From NCBI GenBank assembly GCA_965211995.1, contig OZ243040.1:1674001-1738000 (forward strand): a DNA stretch of 64,000 nt, written 5' to 3'. The notes below the pieces were generated by a model. That model saw nothing but the letters and a program-made list of their open reading frames with translations. It was not told where the DNA came from and made no database searches. The stretch is from CAYFZO01 sp965211995 (lineage in GTDB: Bacteria; Pseudomonadota; Gammaproteobacteria; Poriferisulfidales; Oxydemutatoraceae). How positions within the stretch are numbered: the stretch's first letter is position 1; the number at the start of each line of letters is the position of its first letter. Position numbers and translations under genes: made by a program. Below, in pieces: positions 1-8,465 of this stretch.

Positions 1-533
1 TCCCCGAATCAGCAGCGGGGCGGGGTGCGGGCGACTTTGTTCAAATTTTTGCCTGTATTCATTCCATCTATTTCAGTTTATCTTTTTACAACCGTATCTA
101 GTCTCACACCGATATACACTACCAGTGAACTTGTTAGTAACGAACAACCATCCCCTATCATCAGCGGCGACAGATTCAGGTTGATATATACCCCCCAATT
201 GCCAACGCGCATACGATTGCCAGCGCGCATAAATAAAAAAACCATTTTTTCGGCAAGTTATTCAGCGGCTCTCCCCATTGCCTATTAGATTTTTTATCAT
301 ATATCTTTCTGCTTAAGCAAGCAACAATCTTTCTCAAAATTATCATTGTCTTCGCTTCGGCATTAACCATGTAAAATATATTGAATGGACTTTCCTCGTT
401 CTCACGGGTTGCCTCCCGTTTTAATGCTTCATCGCATATTAACCTTGCTTTTCTTTTTTTATCCGCATCTTAAATAATGCCTTTTATTACAGGGTGTCCG
501 CACGACGTTTAACTCAATGGTCATCCGGATTCA
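1..533. other. AT-rich region downstream of dsrK, no clear gene
   Basis: The dsr cluster stops at dsrK, and the next 530 bases toward the window edge are much richer in A+T than the dsr genes. I see no credible coding region. A 64-codon frame on the minus strand (176-370) ends in a hydrophobic stretch but has no recognisable homologue or clear ribosome site. A small GC hairpin (CCCCG/CGGGG) lies at 2-20 and may close a gene outside the window. In Allochromatium the operon would continue here with dsrL, dsrJ, dsrO, dsrP and dsrN; none is present. Confidence 0.5.
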
Positions 534-2099
534 TCAGGCGGCTTGCGCGTCGGGGGTTTCCCCCTCGCCCGCATCGCCGTCGTCGTCCGCGGGCTTGGCG
601 CCGGCTTCCGGTTCGAGCACGATCGCATCGCCGACCAACTGATGCACGCTGACGATCTGATCCATCGTGAAGCCGTAATACGGCAGCACTTTGGCGAACT
701 GGCTCTTGCAGATCGCGCAGATCGCGGCCATGTGTGTCACGCCGTAATCCTCGACGACTTCCTTCAGCGCTTCCATGCGCGGCAGCGCGCCTTTGACGCG
801 CAACTCGAGCAGGTCGTCGGTAAGCAGGCCGCCGCCGCCGCCGCAGCAATAGGTGCCTTCCTTGATCGTCTCCGCCGGCATGTCGTAGAAGTTGTTGCAA
901 ACGGCGCGGATGATGTCGCGCGGGAGCGTGAACTGCCCGCCCGGCTTGTCGCCCATGCGCGAGGCGCGCGCGACGTTGCACGAGTCGTGGTAGGTCAACG
1001 TTATATGGTCGTTGCGCGACGGGTCGAGTTTGAGTTTGCCTTCCTCGATCAGGCCGTGGGTCACTTCGCAGATATGCTGCGGCACCGGGTAGCCGGGGTC
1101 GAGAAAGTCGAACGGCCCGGCGAGCGTGTTCAGGAAACTGTAGGCGACGCGCCACGCGTGTCCGCATTCACCGAACACGATGCGCTTGACGCCGAGAGCA
1201 ATCGCGGCTTCGCGGATGCGCAGCGCGAGTTTGCGCATATTCTCGTAACTGCCGATGAACAGGCCGAAGTTCGCCGCCTCGCTCGCGCTCGAACTGATCG
1301 TCCACGAAAGGCCCGCCTGATGAAACACTTTGGCGTAGCCGATCAGTCCGTCCACGTGCGGCTCGGCGAAAAAGTCCGCCGACGGCGTCACCAGCAGCAC
1401 TTCGGCGCCTTTCTCGTCGAGCGGGAAACGCACGTTGGCGCCGGTGTCTTCGAGCACATCTTCCGCGAGGCCCTTGAGTGTGTCGTGCAACGCGGGTTCG
1501 GGCAGGCCGAGGTTGTTGCCGATCACGTGCACCTTGCCGATGATCTCGTTGCAGTATTTCTGCCCTTTGCCGATGCTGTCCATGACTTCGCGCGCGGCCA
1601 TCGAGATCTCGGAGGTGTCGATCCCGTAGGGGCAATACACCGAACAACGCCGGCACTGCGAGCACTGGTGGAAGTAGGTCCACCATTCGTCGAGCACTTT
1701 CTTGCTCATGTCCTCGGCGCCGACCAGTTTGGGGAGGTACTTGCCGGCGAGAGTGTAGTAGCGGCGATAGACCTTGCGGAACAGATCCTGGCGCGCGACC
1801 GGCATGTTGTTGGGATCGGTCGTGCCCAGGTAGTAATGGCACTTGTCGGTGCACGCGCCGCACTTCACGCAGGAATCGAGGAACACCCGCAGCGAGCGGT
1901 GCTTGCCGACCAATTCGCCTATCTTGATGACCGCGCGGTTTTCCCAGCCTTCCTCGAGTTCGCCCGGAAAGCCGAGCGGCTCCTGCAGTTCGGGTTTCGC
2001 GACGTGCGGGCCGCAATGCGCCATCGCGCCTGCGTGCAATTTCGGGATTGCGCGGTCCTCGCGCAGCGCCGGCACTTCAAACGTCTCAGCCTTGGGCAT
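534..2099 (-). CDS. dsrK: DsrK, catalytic subunit of the DsrMK(JOP) membrane complex
   Basis: Iron-sulfur subunit of the sulfur-oxidation membrane complex, thought to exchange electrons between the DsrC cysteines and the quinone pool. Visible motifs: two [4Fe-4S] sites (CVKCGACTDKC and CSQCRRCSVYC), then the CCG-type cysteine sets (HDSCNVARAS, YCCGGGGG and a later CAIC) typical of heterodisulfide-reductase-like DsrK. About 521 residues. I start at ATG 2099 (MPKAETFEV), six bases after the dsrM stop, rather than at an upstream in-frame start inside dsrM. The C-terminus is a low-complexity acidic tail. It is the last gene of the cluster here; dsrL, J, O, P and N are not downstream. Confidence 0.95.
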   Translation of the reverse strand: MPKAETFEVPALREDRAIPKLHAGAMAHCGPHVAKPELQEPLGFPGELEEGWENRAVIKIGELVGKHRSLRVFLDSCVKCGACTDKCHYYLGTTDPNNMPVARQDLFRKVYRRYYTLAGKYLPKLVGAEDMSKKVLDEWWTYFHQCSQCRRCSVYCPYGIDTSEISMAAREVMDSIGKGQKYCNEIIGKVHVIGNNLGLPEPALHDTLKGLAEDVLEDTGANVRFPLDEKGAEVLLVTPSADFFAEPHVDGLIGYAKVFHQAGLSWTISSSASEAANFGLFIGSYENMRKLALRIREAAIALGVKRIVFGECGHAWRVAYSFLNTLAGPFDFLDPGYPVPQHICEVTHGLIEEGKLKLDPSRNDHITLTYHDSCNVARASRMGDKPGGQFTLPRDIIRAVCNNFYDMPAETIKEGTYCCGGGGGLLTDDLLELRVKGALPRMEALKEVVEDYGVTHMAAICAICKSQFAKVLPYYGFTMDQIVSVHQLVGDAIVLEPEAGAKPADDDGDAGEGETPDAQAA

Positions 2100-2104
2100 C
2101 GGGG

Positions 2105-2848
2105 TCAGACCCGGGTCTTGTCGGTTTCGAGTTTCAGCGCCCACGCCGCGACGTGGCGGCGCTCGCGCGGGTTGTCGGCCTGGTTGCGCGTCGGGCTGAA
2201 AAACACGCCCGGCGCGTGCAGCAGTTTGCTGAACGGAAACACGATCATCAGCGCCGCGACCAGCGTGAGGTGCGCGATGATCAAACCGTCGGCGGGCAGC
2301 GGGTGCCAGTTGAAATACATCAGACCGAGGAAAAACGCCTTCATCGAGACGAGGTCCACCTTAAAGACGAACGTCATCGCCATGCCGGTCAAGCCGATCG
2401 CGATCAACAGCAGCAGCATCAGGTGGTCCGACGGCGACGAGATGTAGCGCACGCGGTCCACCGCCAGGCGCCGCAACCACAACCCGGCGAGGCCGGCGAT
2501 CATCATCAGCGACGCGTACTTGCCGAGCGGCTGGATCCAGTTGACCCAGAACCACACCGGCTCGGTGAAATACCGCAGGTGACGCAGCAGCACCAGCAGC
2601 AGGCCGAAGTGGAACAGCCAGCCGAACAGCCAGGTCCATTTGTTGGACTTGAACAGGCTCTCGAACAACACGATTTCCTTGAACATCCTGAACGCGACGC
2701 CGGGTTTGGTGGTCGGCGCCGGCGTGGTCGGGATTTTCAGCGGCGCGGGCGTGCGCGCATAAACCCATATTTTGCAGGCGGTCGCGCCGGCGAACACCGC
2801 GGCAGCCGCATAAAAAAGCAACGCGTAGGTGACGGTCAGGGCGGACAT
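2105..2848 (-). CDS. dsrM: DsrM, cytochrome b-type membrane subunit of DsrMK
   Basis: Integral membrane partner of DsrK, related to the NarI-type haem b subunit that exchanges electrons with quinones. The 247-residue protein opens with a membrane helix (LLFYAAAAVFAG) and shows about five further hydrophobic segments with histidines near helix ends (for example FHFGLLLVLLRHL), suitable as haem ligands. It lies immediately upstream of dsrK and 76 bases after dsrC in transcription order, matching dsrC-dsrM-dsrK in purple sulfur bacteria. Confidence 0.93.
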   Translation of the reverse strand: MSALTVTYALLFYAAAAVFAGATACKIWVYARTPAPLKIPTTPAPTTKPGVAFRMFKEIVLFESLFKSNKWTWLFGWLFHFGLLLVLLRHLRYFTEPVWFWVNWIQPLGKYASLMMIAGLAGLWLRRLAVDRVRYISSPSDHLMLLLLIAIGLTGMAMTFVFKVDLVSMKAFFLGLMYFNWHPLPADGLIIAHLTLVAALMIVFPFSKLLHAPGVFFSPTRNQADNPRERRHVAAWALKLETDKTRV

Positions 2849-2924
2849 GAACGCAAATGCCGGGAACGCAGCCGATGGCGGTCAGGCACGATCCGCCTTT
2901 GCGCCTCCGCTCGGCAAAACGCCG

Positions 2925-3257
2925 TCAGACGCAACCCGTCGGCTTCGGCAGACCGGCGTACTTGCACGCCTGCTTGGCGGGACCGTAGGGGAACAACTCG
3001 TACAGGTACTTGCTGTTGCCTTTGTCCTTGCCGAGCCTCTTGCCGATTGCCTTGGTCAGCACCCGCACCGCCGGCGCGATCTGGTACTCCTCGTAGTACT
3101 CACGCAGGAAATTGATCACTTCCCAGTGGTTGTCTCCGAGTTCAGCATCGTCCGCCTGCGCCATTGCAACGGCCAATTCCGGCCTCCAATCGCTCAGGTT
3201 GGCCAGATAGCCTTCTTCGTCGGTTTCGTAACTCTTGCCTTCAATTTCCAATGCCAT
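2925..3257 (-). CDS. dsrC: DsrC, sulfur-carrier protein with both redox cysteines
   Basis: Small sulfur carrier and substrate of DsrAB. The 110-residue protein ends in the conserved mobile arm CKYAGLPKPTGCV. Its two cysteines (98 and 109) are 11 residues apart, as in true DsrC, so it can form the DsrC trisulfide or persulfide and interact with DsrK. The start ATG 3257 has a good ribosome site (GGAGG about 7 bases upstream). It sits between dsrH and dsrM as in Allochromatium. Contrast the cysteine-less homologue at 9213-9554. Confidence 0.97.
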   Translation of the reverse strand: MALEIEGKSYETDEEGYLANLSDWRPELAVAMAQADDAELGDNHWEVINFLREYYEEYQIAPAVRVLTKAIGKRLGKDKGNSKYLYELFPYGPAKQACKYAGLPKPTGCV

Positions 3258-3306
3258 GGTTTAACCTCCACACTCCTGATAGCACGATCATAATACAGCG
3301 AGGGCC

Positions 3307-3615
3307 TTACAGCCACGCCTGCACGTTTTCGTGCGCGACGACGAGATCAACAAACCCCGCGTAATCTACGATCTCAACGTTCTCTATTATATTCGCCTCG
3401 TCAAGCCCGCGCGCCCGCACGTCCGGGCCGAGCACGTAGAACTTCAGATCGCCCGCCGCGGCTTTGACCTTGTCCGAGTGCGCCGTGCGGTCGAGCGCGG
3501 CGAACACGCCGTCCTCGAGCAGCAGCACCGAACCGCCCTTTTTTGCAAGGCGCAGACACGACCTCAGCGCATTGCGCTCGAACGGCGACTTGTTGACCGT
3601 GTGCAGCATTGCCAT
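3307..3615 (-). CDS. dsrH: DsrH, subunit of the DsrEFH sulfurtransferase
   Basis: Third subunit of the cytoplasmic DsrE2F2H2 complex that relays sulfur toward DsrC; TusB family. About 102 residues. I choose ATG 3615 (MAMLHTVNKSPFE) because it places the conserved cysteine (ALRSCLR) at residue 20, the position known for Allochromatium DsrH, and a GGAAG motif precedes it. A longer TTG start overlapping the dsrF stop is less likely. It follows dsrF directly. Confidence 0.93.
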   Translation of the reverse strand: MAMLHTVNKSPFERNALRSCLRLAKKGGSVLLLEDGVFAALDRTAHSDKVKAAAGDLKFYVLGPDVRARGLDEANIIENVEIVDYAGFVDLVVAHENVQAWL

Positions 3616-3638
3616 GGCGCGGCTTCCGGCGGCTTCAC

Positions 3639-4076
3639 TCAAAAGCTCAGGACGACGTCCTGCGCGGCCATGACGTCGGCCATCTCTTTGCGGCCGACGA
3701 CGCGGATCGAATCCTTCTCGGCGTAGTCGTCGTCCTCGTCCTCGTGCTTGAGGTCGAGCAGGTCACTTACGGCGAGGCCGCGCTCTTCGAGTGACTCCTG
3801 CTCGACGTAGATCCGGTTGACGTCGTAGTCGCCGAGCGCGTTGTAAATCGGCGAGAAATTCTTCATGCCGATGCCGTCGGTGTCCTGCCCCTTTTTCAAT
3901 TGATACACGCCGTCGTCGAGGAAAGCGAGGCTCACGTCCTGCTCGAACGCCGCCGCGATCAGCACCACTTCGAGCGATTCAAGCGCGTAGATCGTGCCGT
4001 AAGGCGACTTGCGGTTCACGTAGAGAAACTTCTTGGTGGCACCGCCGGTGTTGATCTGTTCTTCGCCTTTCATCAT
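3639..4076 (-). CDS. dsrF: DsrF, subunit of the DsrEFH sulfurtransferase
   Basis: TusC/DsrF-family subunit of the DsrEFH complex. The 145-residue protein has the family core (FLYVNRKSPYGTIYALESLE) and no cysteine, as expected for the structural member of the trimer. Two adjacent ATG codons open the frame. An acidic segment (KHEDEDDDYAEKD) near residue 115 is somewhat longer than usual. It is between dsrE and dsrH in the usual order. Confidence 0.94.
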   Translation of the reverse strand: MMKGEEQINTGGATKKFLYVNRKSPYGTIYALESLEVVLIAAAFEQDVSLAFLDDGVYQLKKGQDTDGIGMKNFSPIYNALGDYDVNRIYVEQESLEERGLAVSDLLDLKHEDEDDDYAEKDSIRVVGRKEMADVMAAQDVVLSF

Positions 4077-4110
4077 GTTTTGCCGTTTATCCGCCCCGTC
4101 CGCCCGGGCC

Positions 4111-4503
4111 TCAATCGCCGAACACCACCAGCCGGTCGGACTGAATGCCGGCTTCGATCAATTGCCCCAGGCCCGAGATGCGAAAGCCCGGTGCGATGTT
4201 GTCGGCGTCCTTGCCGTGGCGCTTGGCCTCGTCGCCGTCGAGGATGCCGCGCCGCTGCGCCGCCGCAACGCACACGACGAGGTCGAGTTGATGCCGTTGC
4301 GCGAGTTCGCTCCACAACTTGATGAGGTTGCGCTCGTCCTGCGGCGGCACCGTCAGGCGTGTGCCGTTGTTGACGCCGTCGTTGTAGAAGAACACGCGAA
4401 AGACCTCGTGACCTTTCTCAAGCGCGGCTTCGGTGAATCGGTAGGCGCTGTCGGAGGCTTGATGCGTATAAGGCCCCTCGTTGACCAAAATGCCAAACTT
4501 CAC
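4111..4503 (-). CDS. dsrE: DsrE, active-site subunit of DsrEFH
   Basis: TusD/DsrE-family sulfurtransferase subunit that carries the persulfide. Starting at GTG 4503 (VKFGILVNEGPYTHQ) gives 130 residues and places the only cysteine (LDLVVCVAAAQ) at residue 78, exactly the active-site position known in Allochromatium DsrE; this is strong support for the GTG start over a longer frame reaching 4617. A G-rich stretch upstream may serve as ribosome site. The gene lies between dsrB and dsrF. Confidence 0.94.
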   Translation of the reverse strand: MKFGILVNEGPYTHQASDSAYRFTEAALEKGHEVFRVFFYNDGVNNGTRLTVPPQDERNLIKLWSELAQRHQLDLVVCVAAAQRRGILDGDEAKRHGKDADNIAPGFRISGLGQLIEAGIQSDRLVVFGD

Positions 4504-4558
4504 CGTTCCCCCGCTTGTTCGAATGTGCGTGTTCAGGCGTGGTCGGCGGTCAGAATCT

Positions 4559-5632
4559 TCAGAATCTGATATGGGTCGAAGCGTTGAGACTGCGGCGCGC
4601 GCCGAGCCAGTTGTCAACGTGAAACTTGGTGAACGGCAGTTCGGTCAGTTCAAAGAAGCGCGGCCAGCCGATGCGCTCGATCCAGTCGTTGACGCGCTCC
4701 CAATCTTTCGCGTCGTCTTTGTACGTGTGCAGAATTTTTTTCACGATCGCGGTCGCTTCGGGCCAGCGCGGCGGATTGTTCGGGATGCCGGCGGCGACCA
4801 GTTTCTGAAAAGTCGGCTTGCCGCGCGCGTTCGAGTGATTGCCGCCGACCCAGATCGCGAGTTTCGTGTGCTCGGGGTCGTTGATCTGCATCGGCGGGCA
4901 CGGCGGGTAGCACGCACCGCAGCAGATGCACTTCTTCTCGTCCACTTCGAGGGACGGCTTGCCGTTGACCACCGCCGGGCGAATCGCCGCGACCGGGCAG
5001 CGCGCAACCACCGACGGGCGCTCGCACACGTTGGACACGAGGTCGTGGTTGATCTTCGGCGGCTTGGTGTGCTGCACGTTGATCGCGATGTCGCCCTGTC
5101 CGCCGCAGTTGATCTGGCAGCACGAGGTCGTCATATGCACGCGATTCGGCATGTTCCATTCTTTGAACTCCACGATCAACTCGTCCATCATCGCCTTGAC
5201 CACGCCCGACGCGTCGGTGCCGGGGATGTCGCAGTGCAGCCACCCCTGCGTGTGCGAGATCATCGTCACCGAGTTCTTGGTGCCGCCGACGACAAAGCCC
5301 TCGGCTTCGAGCGCCCCGATCAGCGGCTTGACCTTGGCCTCGTCGGAAATCATGTATTCGATGTTGCTGCGGATCGTAAAGCGCACGTAGCCGTCGGCGT
5401 ACTCATCGCCGATGTCGCACAATTTGCGCAGCGTGAACACGTCGAGGATGCGCTGCGTGCCCGCACGCACCGTCCAGATCGCCTCGCCGCCGTGCGCGAC
5501 GTGCCTGAGCACGCCGGGCCTCGGGTCGTCGTGATACTTCCAATTCCCGTAGTTCTTGCGCATCACGGGGTGCATGTACTGGAAGCCGTCGGGGCAGCCC
5601 GACTCGATGGGATTGCGATGGTGCTGTGCCAT
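4559..5632 (-). CDS. dsrB: DsrB, beta subunit of reverse dissimilatory sulfite reductase
   Basis: Beta subunit of the sirohaem sulfite reductase that, in sulfur oxidisers, runs toward sulfite. The 357-residue protein carries the sirohaem-[4Fe-4S] cysteines (TTSCCQINCGG and a later CERPSVVARCPV) and a ferredoxin-like insertion (KKCICCGACYPPC). It is followed by dsrE and preceded, 55 bases away, by dsrA. Association with dsrEFH, found only in sulfur oxidisers, supports the oxidative direction. Confidence 0.97.
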   Translation of the reverse strand: MAQHHRNPIESGCPDGFQYMHPVMRKNYGNWKYHDDPRPGVLRHVAHGGEAIWTVRAGTQRILDVFTLRKLCDIGDEYADGYVRFTIRSNIEYMISDEAKVKPLIGALEAEGFVVGGTKNSVTMISHTQGWLHCDIPGTDASGVVKAMMDELIVEFKEWNMPNRVHMTTSCCQINCGGQGDIAINVQHTKPPKINHDLVSNVCERPSVVARCPVAAIRPAVVNGKPSLEVDEKKCICCGACYPPCPPMQINDPEHTKLAIWVGGNHSNARGKPTFQKLVAAGIPNNPPRWPEATAIVKKILHTYKDDAKDWERVNDWIERIGWPRFFELTELPFTKFHVDNWLGARRSLNASTHIRF

Positions 5633-5687
5633 AACTATGTGCCTGTTTCCTTAATTCAGACGCTGAGTTAAGTAATAAAAGAGGGCT

Positions 5688-7010
5688 TCAGTGAGCGGCC
5701 TGTTCGCCGGCGGCGTGACCGTTGGCGGCGGCCTGACTTTCTTTGTTCGCGTGGCCGTTCGCACGGCCGTTGGCTCTGCGCTCGAACCACTTGGCGGCTT
5801 CCTCGTCCCAGTCGTCCATGCGCACGTAGGAACTGGTGCGCGGGTCGCTGATCATGTTGGGATCGACCTTGATGCCGATGCCTTCGAGGAAGTTCACCAG
5901 GCCGATGCGCTCGATCATCTCGCCGCAGCGCTCGTGCTCAAGCCCGTTCTCGGCCCAGAAGTCAATCGTGTTCTCGGCCATTTCGACGAGGCGCTCATAG
6001 TCCTCTTCGGTTTTGAGCCGCATGAACGGCACGACCACCGTGCCCATGAGATCGCCGATCTTCAGCGTGCGCTTGCCGCCGATCAAAATCGTCGCGCCCT
6101 TGTCGTCGCCCGGCGACAGCGCTTTCGGCATCACGTTGAGGCAGTGCATGCAGCGCACGCAATTGCGGTTGTCAACGTCGAGGCTGTCGTCGTCGCGCAG
6201 CGACAACGCCTGCGTCGGGCAGCGCGCGATCACGTTGTCCACGATGTACTGGCGCCCTTTCTTTTTGACGTACGCCTTGACCTCTTCCTGGTCCACTTTC
6301 ATGTCGTCGCGCCAAGTGCCGATGATCGCCATGTCGGCGCGCTCGATCGAGTTCATGCAGTCGTTGCCGCAGCCCGAGACTTTGAATTTGAACTTGTAGG
6401 GCAGCGACGGACGGTGAACGTCGTCCGTGAAATTGTTGAGCAGCGTGCGATGAATGCGCATCTCGTCAATGTTCGACTGCTCGCAGCGGGCGGCGCCGAC
6501 GCACGACTGCCCGGTGCGCACGCAGGGTCCCGCACCACCGAGATCCCAGCCGTAGTCGTTGATTTCATCGAAGAAGTGCTGCGTGTTTTTGGTCGTCGCA
6601 CCGATGAACATGATATTGCCGGTCTGGCCGTGGAAAGTGACCAGCCCCGAACCCCATTTCTCCCAACTCGACGCAAACTGGCGCAGCATATCGGTCGTGT
6701 AGTAGTTGCCCGCGGGCGGTTGCACGCGCAGGGTATGGAATTCCTTGGACGCCGGAAACGCGGCGGCGACTTCCGAAAAACGCGGAATGATGCCGCTGCC
6801 GTAACCGTAAACGCTGACCGTCCCGCCTTTCCAGTAGCCCTTGCGGGTCTCATAAGAATGCTCGAGTTGTCCGAGCAAGTCGTTGGCGATGTTGCTGACG
6901 CGTTGGTCGGAATGTTCGTCCCGCAGGCGCTTGATGCCGGAGACGAAACTCGGCCAGGGGCCGTTTTCGAGTTCGTCCAGCATCGGAGTTGCGTGGTGCT
7001 TGTCGGCCAT
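5688..7010 (-). CDS. dsrA: DsrA, alpha subunit of reverse dissimilatory sulfite reductase
   Basis: Alpha subunit of the sulfite reductase. ATG 7010 (MADKHHATPML) is chosen because GGGAGAGG lies just upstream; about 440 residues. Sirohaem-cluster cysteines are seen in CVRTGQSCVGAARC and SGCGNDC, and a ferredoxin motif in RNCVRCMHCLNVMP. The last 30 residues are an Asn/Gly/Ala/His-rich tail (ANGHANKES, AANGHAAGEQ) that I would not expect to be structured. First gene of the cluster, divergent from the dioxygenase at 7266. Confidence 0.97.
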   Translation of the reverse strand: MADKHHATPMLDELENGPWPSFVSGIKRLRDEHSDQRVSNIANDLLGQLEHSYETRKGYWKGGTVSVYGYGSGIIPRFSEVAAAFPASKEFHTLRVQPPAGNYYTTDMLRQFASSWEKWGSGLVTFHGQTGNIMFIGATTKNTQHFFDEINDYGWDLGGAGPCVRTGQSCVGAARCEQSNIDEMRIHRTLLNNFTDDVHRPSLPYKFKFKVSGCGNDCMNSIERADMAIIGTWRDDMKVDQEEVKAYVKKKGRQYIVDNVIARCPTQALSLRDDDSLDVDNRNCVRCMHCLNVMPKALSPGDDKGATILIGGKRTLKIGDLMGTVVVPFMRLKTEEDYERLVEMAENTIDFWAENGLEHERCGEMIERIGLVNFLEGIGIKVDPNMISDPRTSSYVRMDDWDEEAAKWFERRANGRANGHANKESQAAANGHAAGEQAAH

Positions 7011-7183
7011 AACCTCTCCCAGGTATCGTTTAGTATCGTCGGTCGTGCGTTGTCGGGACGCAACGGCTGCCGACCCGTTGCAAAGCATCCGCGGATTCTA
7101 CGGTGTCAGGCGGCAACTTGGCTTATCTCTTTAGTTATAGCAAGCCGGGCGGACACTTCAGACCGGGCGATGCACGGCCCATA

Positions 7184-7189
7184 ATTATA
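7184..7189 (-). promoter_or_regulatory. Candidate -10 element for the dsr operon
   Basis: A perfect TATAAT on the minus strand lies about 175 bases upstream of dsrA, in the 255-base divergent region shared with the dioxygenase gene. No good -35 hexamer is seen at 16-18 bases spacing, so an activator may be needed. A small inverted repeat (GCGGG/CCCGC) around 7220-7236 lies just upstream of it. The assignment rests on the -10 match alone. Confidence 0.35.
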
Positions 7190-7265
7190 AGCATATTCCA
7201 ATATTACAGCCGTTTATTCTCGCGGGCGCTTCCCGCAGGCCGTCCGCTCGTTAAACTACCCTGCT

Positions 7266-8243
7266 ATGAGCAGGTCATTGAGCGAATGTATTGCCCCGAC
7301 CGCCGGCGTGCGCGACGAACGCCCGCGCGTCGGCGCCGCGTCGGCGTCGCCTTTCCTCGTCGAGAACGAGACGGCCTACCGCAACTGGCGCGCACTCAAA
7401 CTCGCGGCTTTCATGGAAGACCTCGCGCACGCCGCCGAGCCGGTGGACGTCGCCAACCCGAACGCGCTGAGCAGTCAAGAGTACGCCACGCTGACCGAGC
7501 GCTGCCGCCGGCGCAACTTCGCCTTCTACCGCCTCGGCATCTGCGACGACAAATCGGCGCTCAAGCGGCTGTGGGCGCAACTCGGCCTGCGCACGCCGGT
7601 CGCCAATCCCTGCGCCGACCGCGACGGCATCAGCCGGATTGAAGCCACGCCCGACGCGCGCTACATCCCCTATACGACGCGCCCGCTGAAGTGGCACACC
7701 GACGGCTACTACAACGCCGCCGCCGACACGATCCGCGCGTTCGTGATGCACTGCGTACGTCCGGCGGATCGCGGCGGCGAAAACCGCTACTTCGACCCGG
7801 AACTGCTCTATATCCTGTTGCGCGACGAAAACCCGGACTACGTCACGGCGCTGATGCACCCGCAAACCCTGACCGTGCCGCAAGACTCCGAAGCGATGAA
7901 CCCCGCGAGCACCCGCGAGGCGCGCACGGCGCCGGTGCTGGCGCTGCACCCGCAAAGCGGCGATCTGATCATGCGCTACACCGAACGCCGCCACTACGTC
8001 GTGTGGCGCAAGGACCGGGCCGCCGCGGCGGCGCGCGCTTTTATTCAGGACGTGCTGCAAACGCGCAGCAACTATTGCGTCACCCGCCGTCTCGACGCCG
8101 GCGAGGGCGTCGTCTGCAACAACGTGCTGCACAACCGCAGCGGGTTCCACGCCGCGACCCAACCCCGGCGCTTGCTGTACCGCGCGCGCTATCGCGAGCG
8201 CATCATTCAAACCCGCCTGAACAAGGATCCGCAACCGCGGTGA
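7266..8243 (+). CDS. TauD/TfdA-like Fe(II)/2-oxoglutarate dioxygenase family protein
   Basis: 325-residue protein of the TauD/TfdA fold. The iron-binding HxD motif appears as KWHTDGYY near residue 142, and the distal histidine region as CNNVLHNRSGFH near residue 290, followed by arginines (RRLLYRARYRER) expected near the 2-oxoglutarate carboxylate. Taurine-dioxygenase relatives release sulfite from organosulfonates, which would fit a sulfur locus, but the substrate cannot be read from sequence. It is the first gene of a plus-strand run divergent from dsrA and is followed at zero distance by a 68-residue protein. Confidence 0.82.
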   Translation: MSRSLSECIAPTAGVRDERPRVGAASASPFLVENETAYRNWRALKLAAFMEDLAHAAEPVDVANPNALSSQEYATLTERCRRRNFAFYRLGICDDKSALKRLWAQLGLRTPVANPCADRDGISRIEATPDARYIPYTTRPLKWHTDGYYNAAADTIRAFVMHCVRPADRGGENRYFDPELLYILLRDENPDYVTALMHPQTLTVPQDSEAMNPASTREARTAPVLALHPQSGDLIMRYTERRHYVVWRKDRAAAAARAFIQDVLQTRSNYCVTRRLDAGEGVVCNNVLHNRSGFHAATQPRRLLYRARYRERIIQTRLNKDPQPR

Positions 8244-8450
8244 ATGATGTTGACGCTGAGCGAAATCCTGCTGCAACAGCACGAGTTGTCCAGTTTCGAG
8301 GAATTGGCGGAGTTGGTCAAAGCGCGCGCGGGTGCCGGCGAGATGTTTCTCCAATTCGACGTGCGCCCGCCGTTTGAAGACACCCCCGAAGACTGGGAAG
8401 CACGGCTCGAAGCGGCGTTCACCGCCGCCGCTAACGTGCGGACGCGGTAA
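8244..8450 (+). CDS. Small conserved-looking protein, unknown function
   Basis: 68 residues, starting directly after the dioxygenase stop and ending 15 bases before the Cas6-like gene. It looks helical and acidic (LSSFEELAELVKARAG, then PPFEDTPEDWEARLEAAF). I recognise no family. Tight packing suggests co-translation with its neighbours and a role in the same module. Confidence 0.6.
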   Translation: MMLTLSEILLQQHELSSFEELAELVKARAGAGEMFLQFDVRPPFEDTPEDWEARLEAAFTAAANVRTR

Positions 8451-8465
8451 GCAGGCGAGCGGGTT

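Noticed and set aside
543..2447. Long plus-strand open frame opposite dsrK and dsrM
   Set aside because: Composition of an antisense shadow in GC-rich DNA; the minus-strand frames carry clear Dsr motifs.
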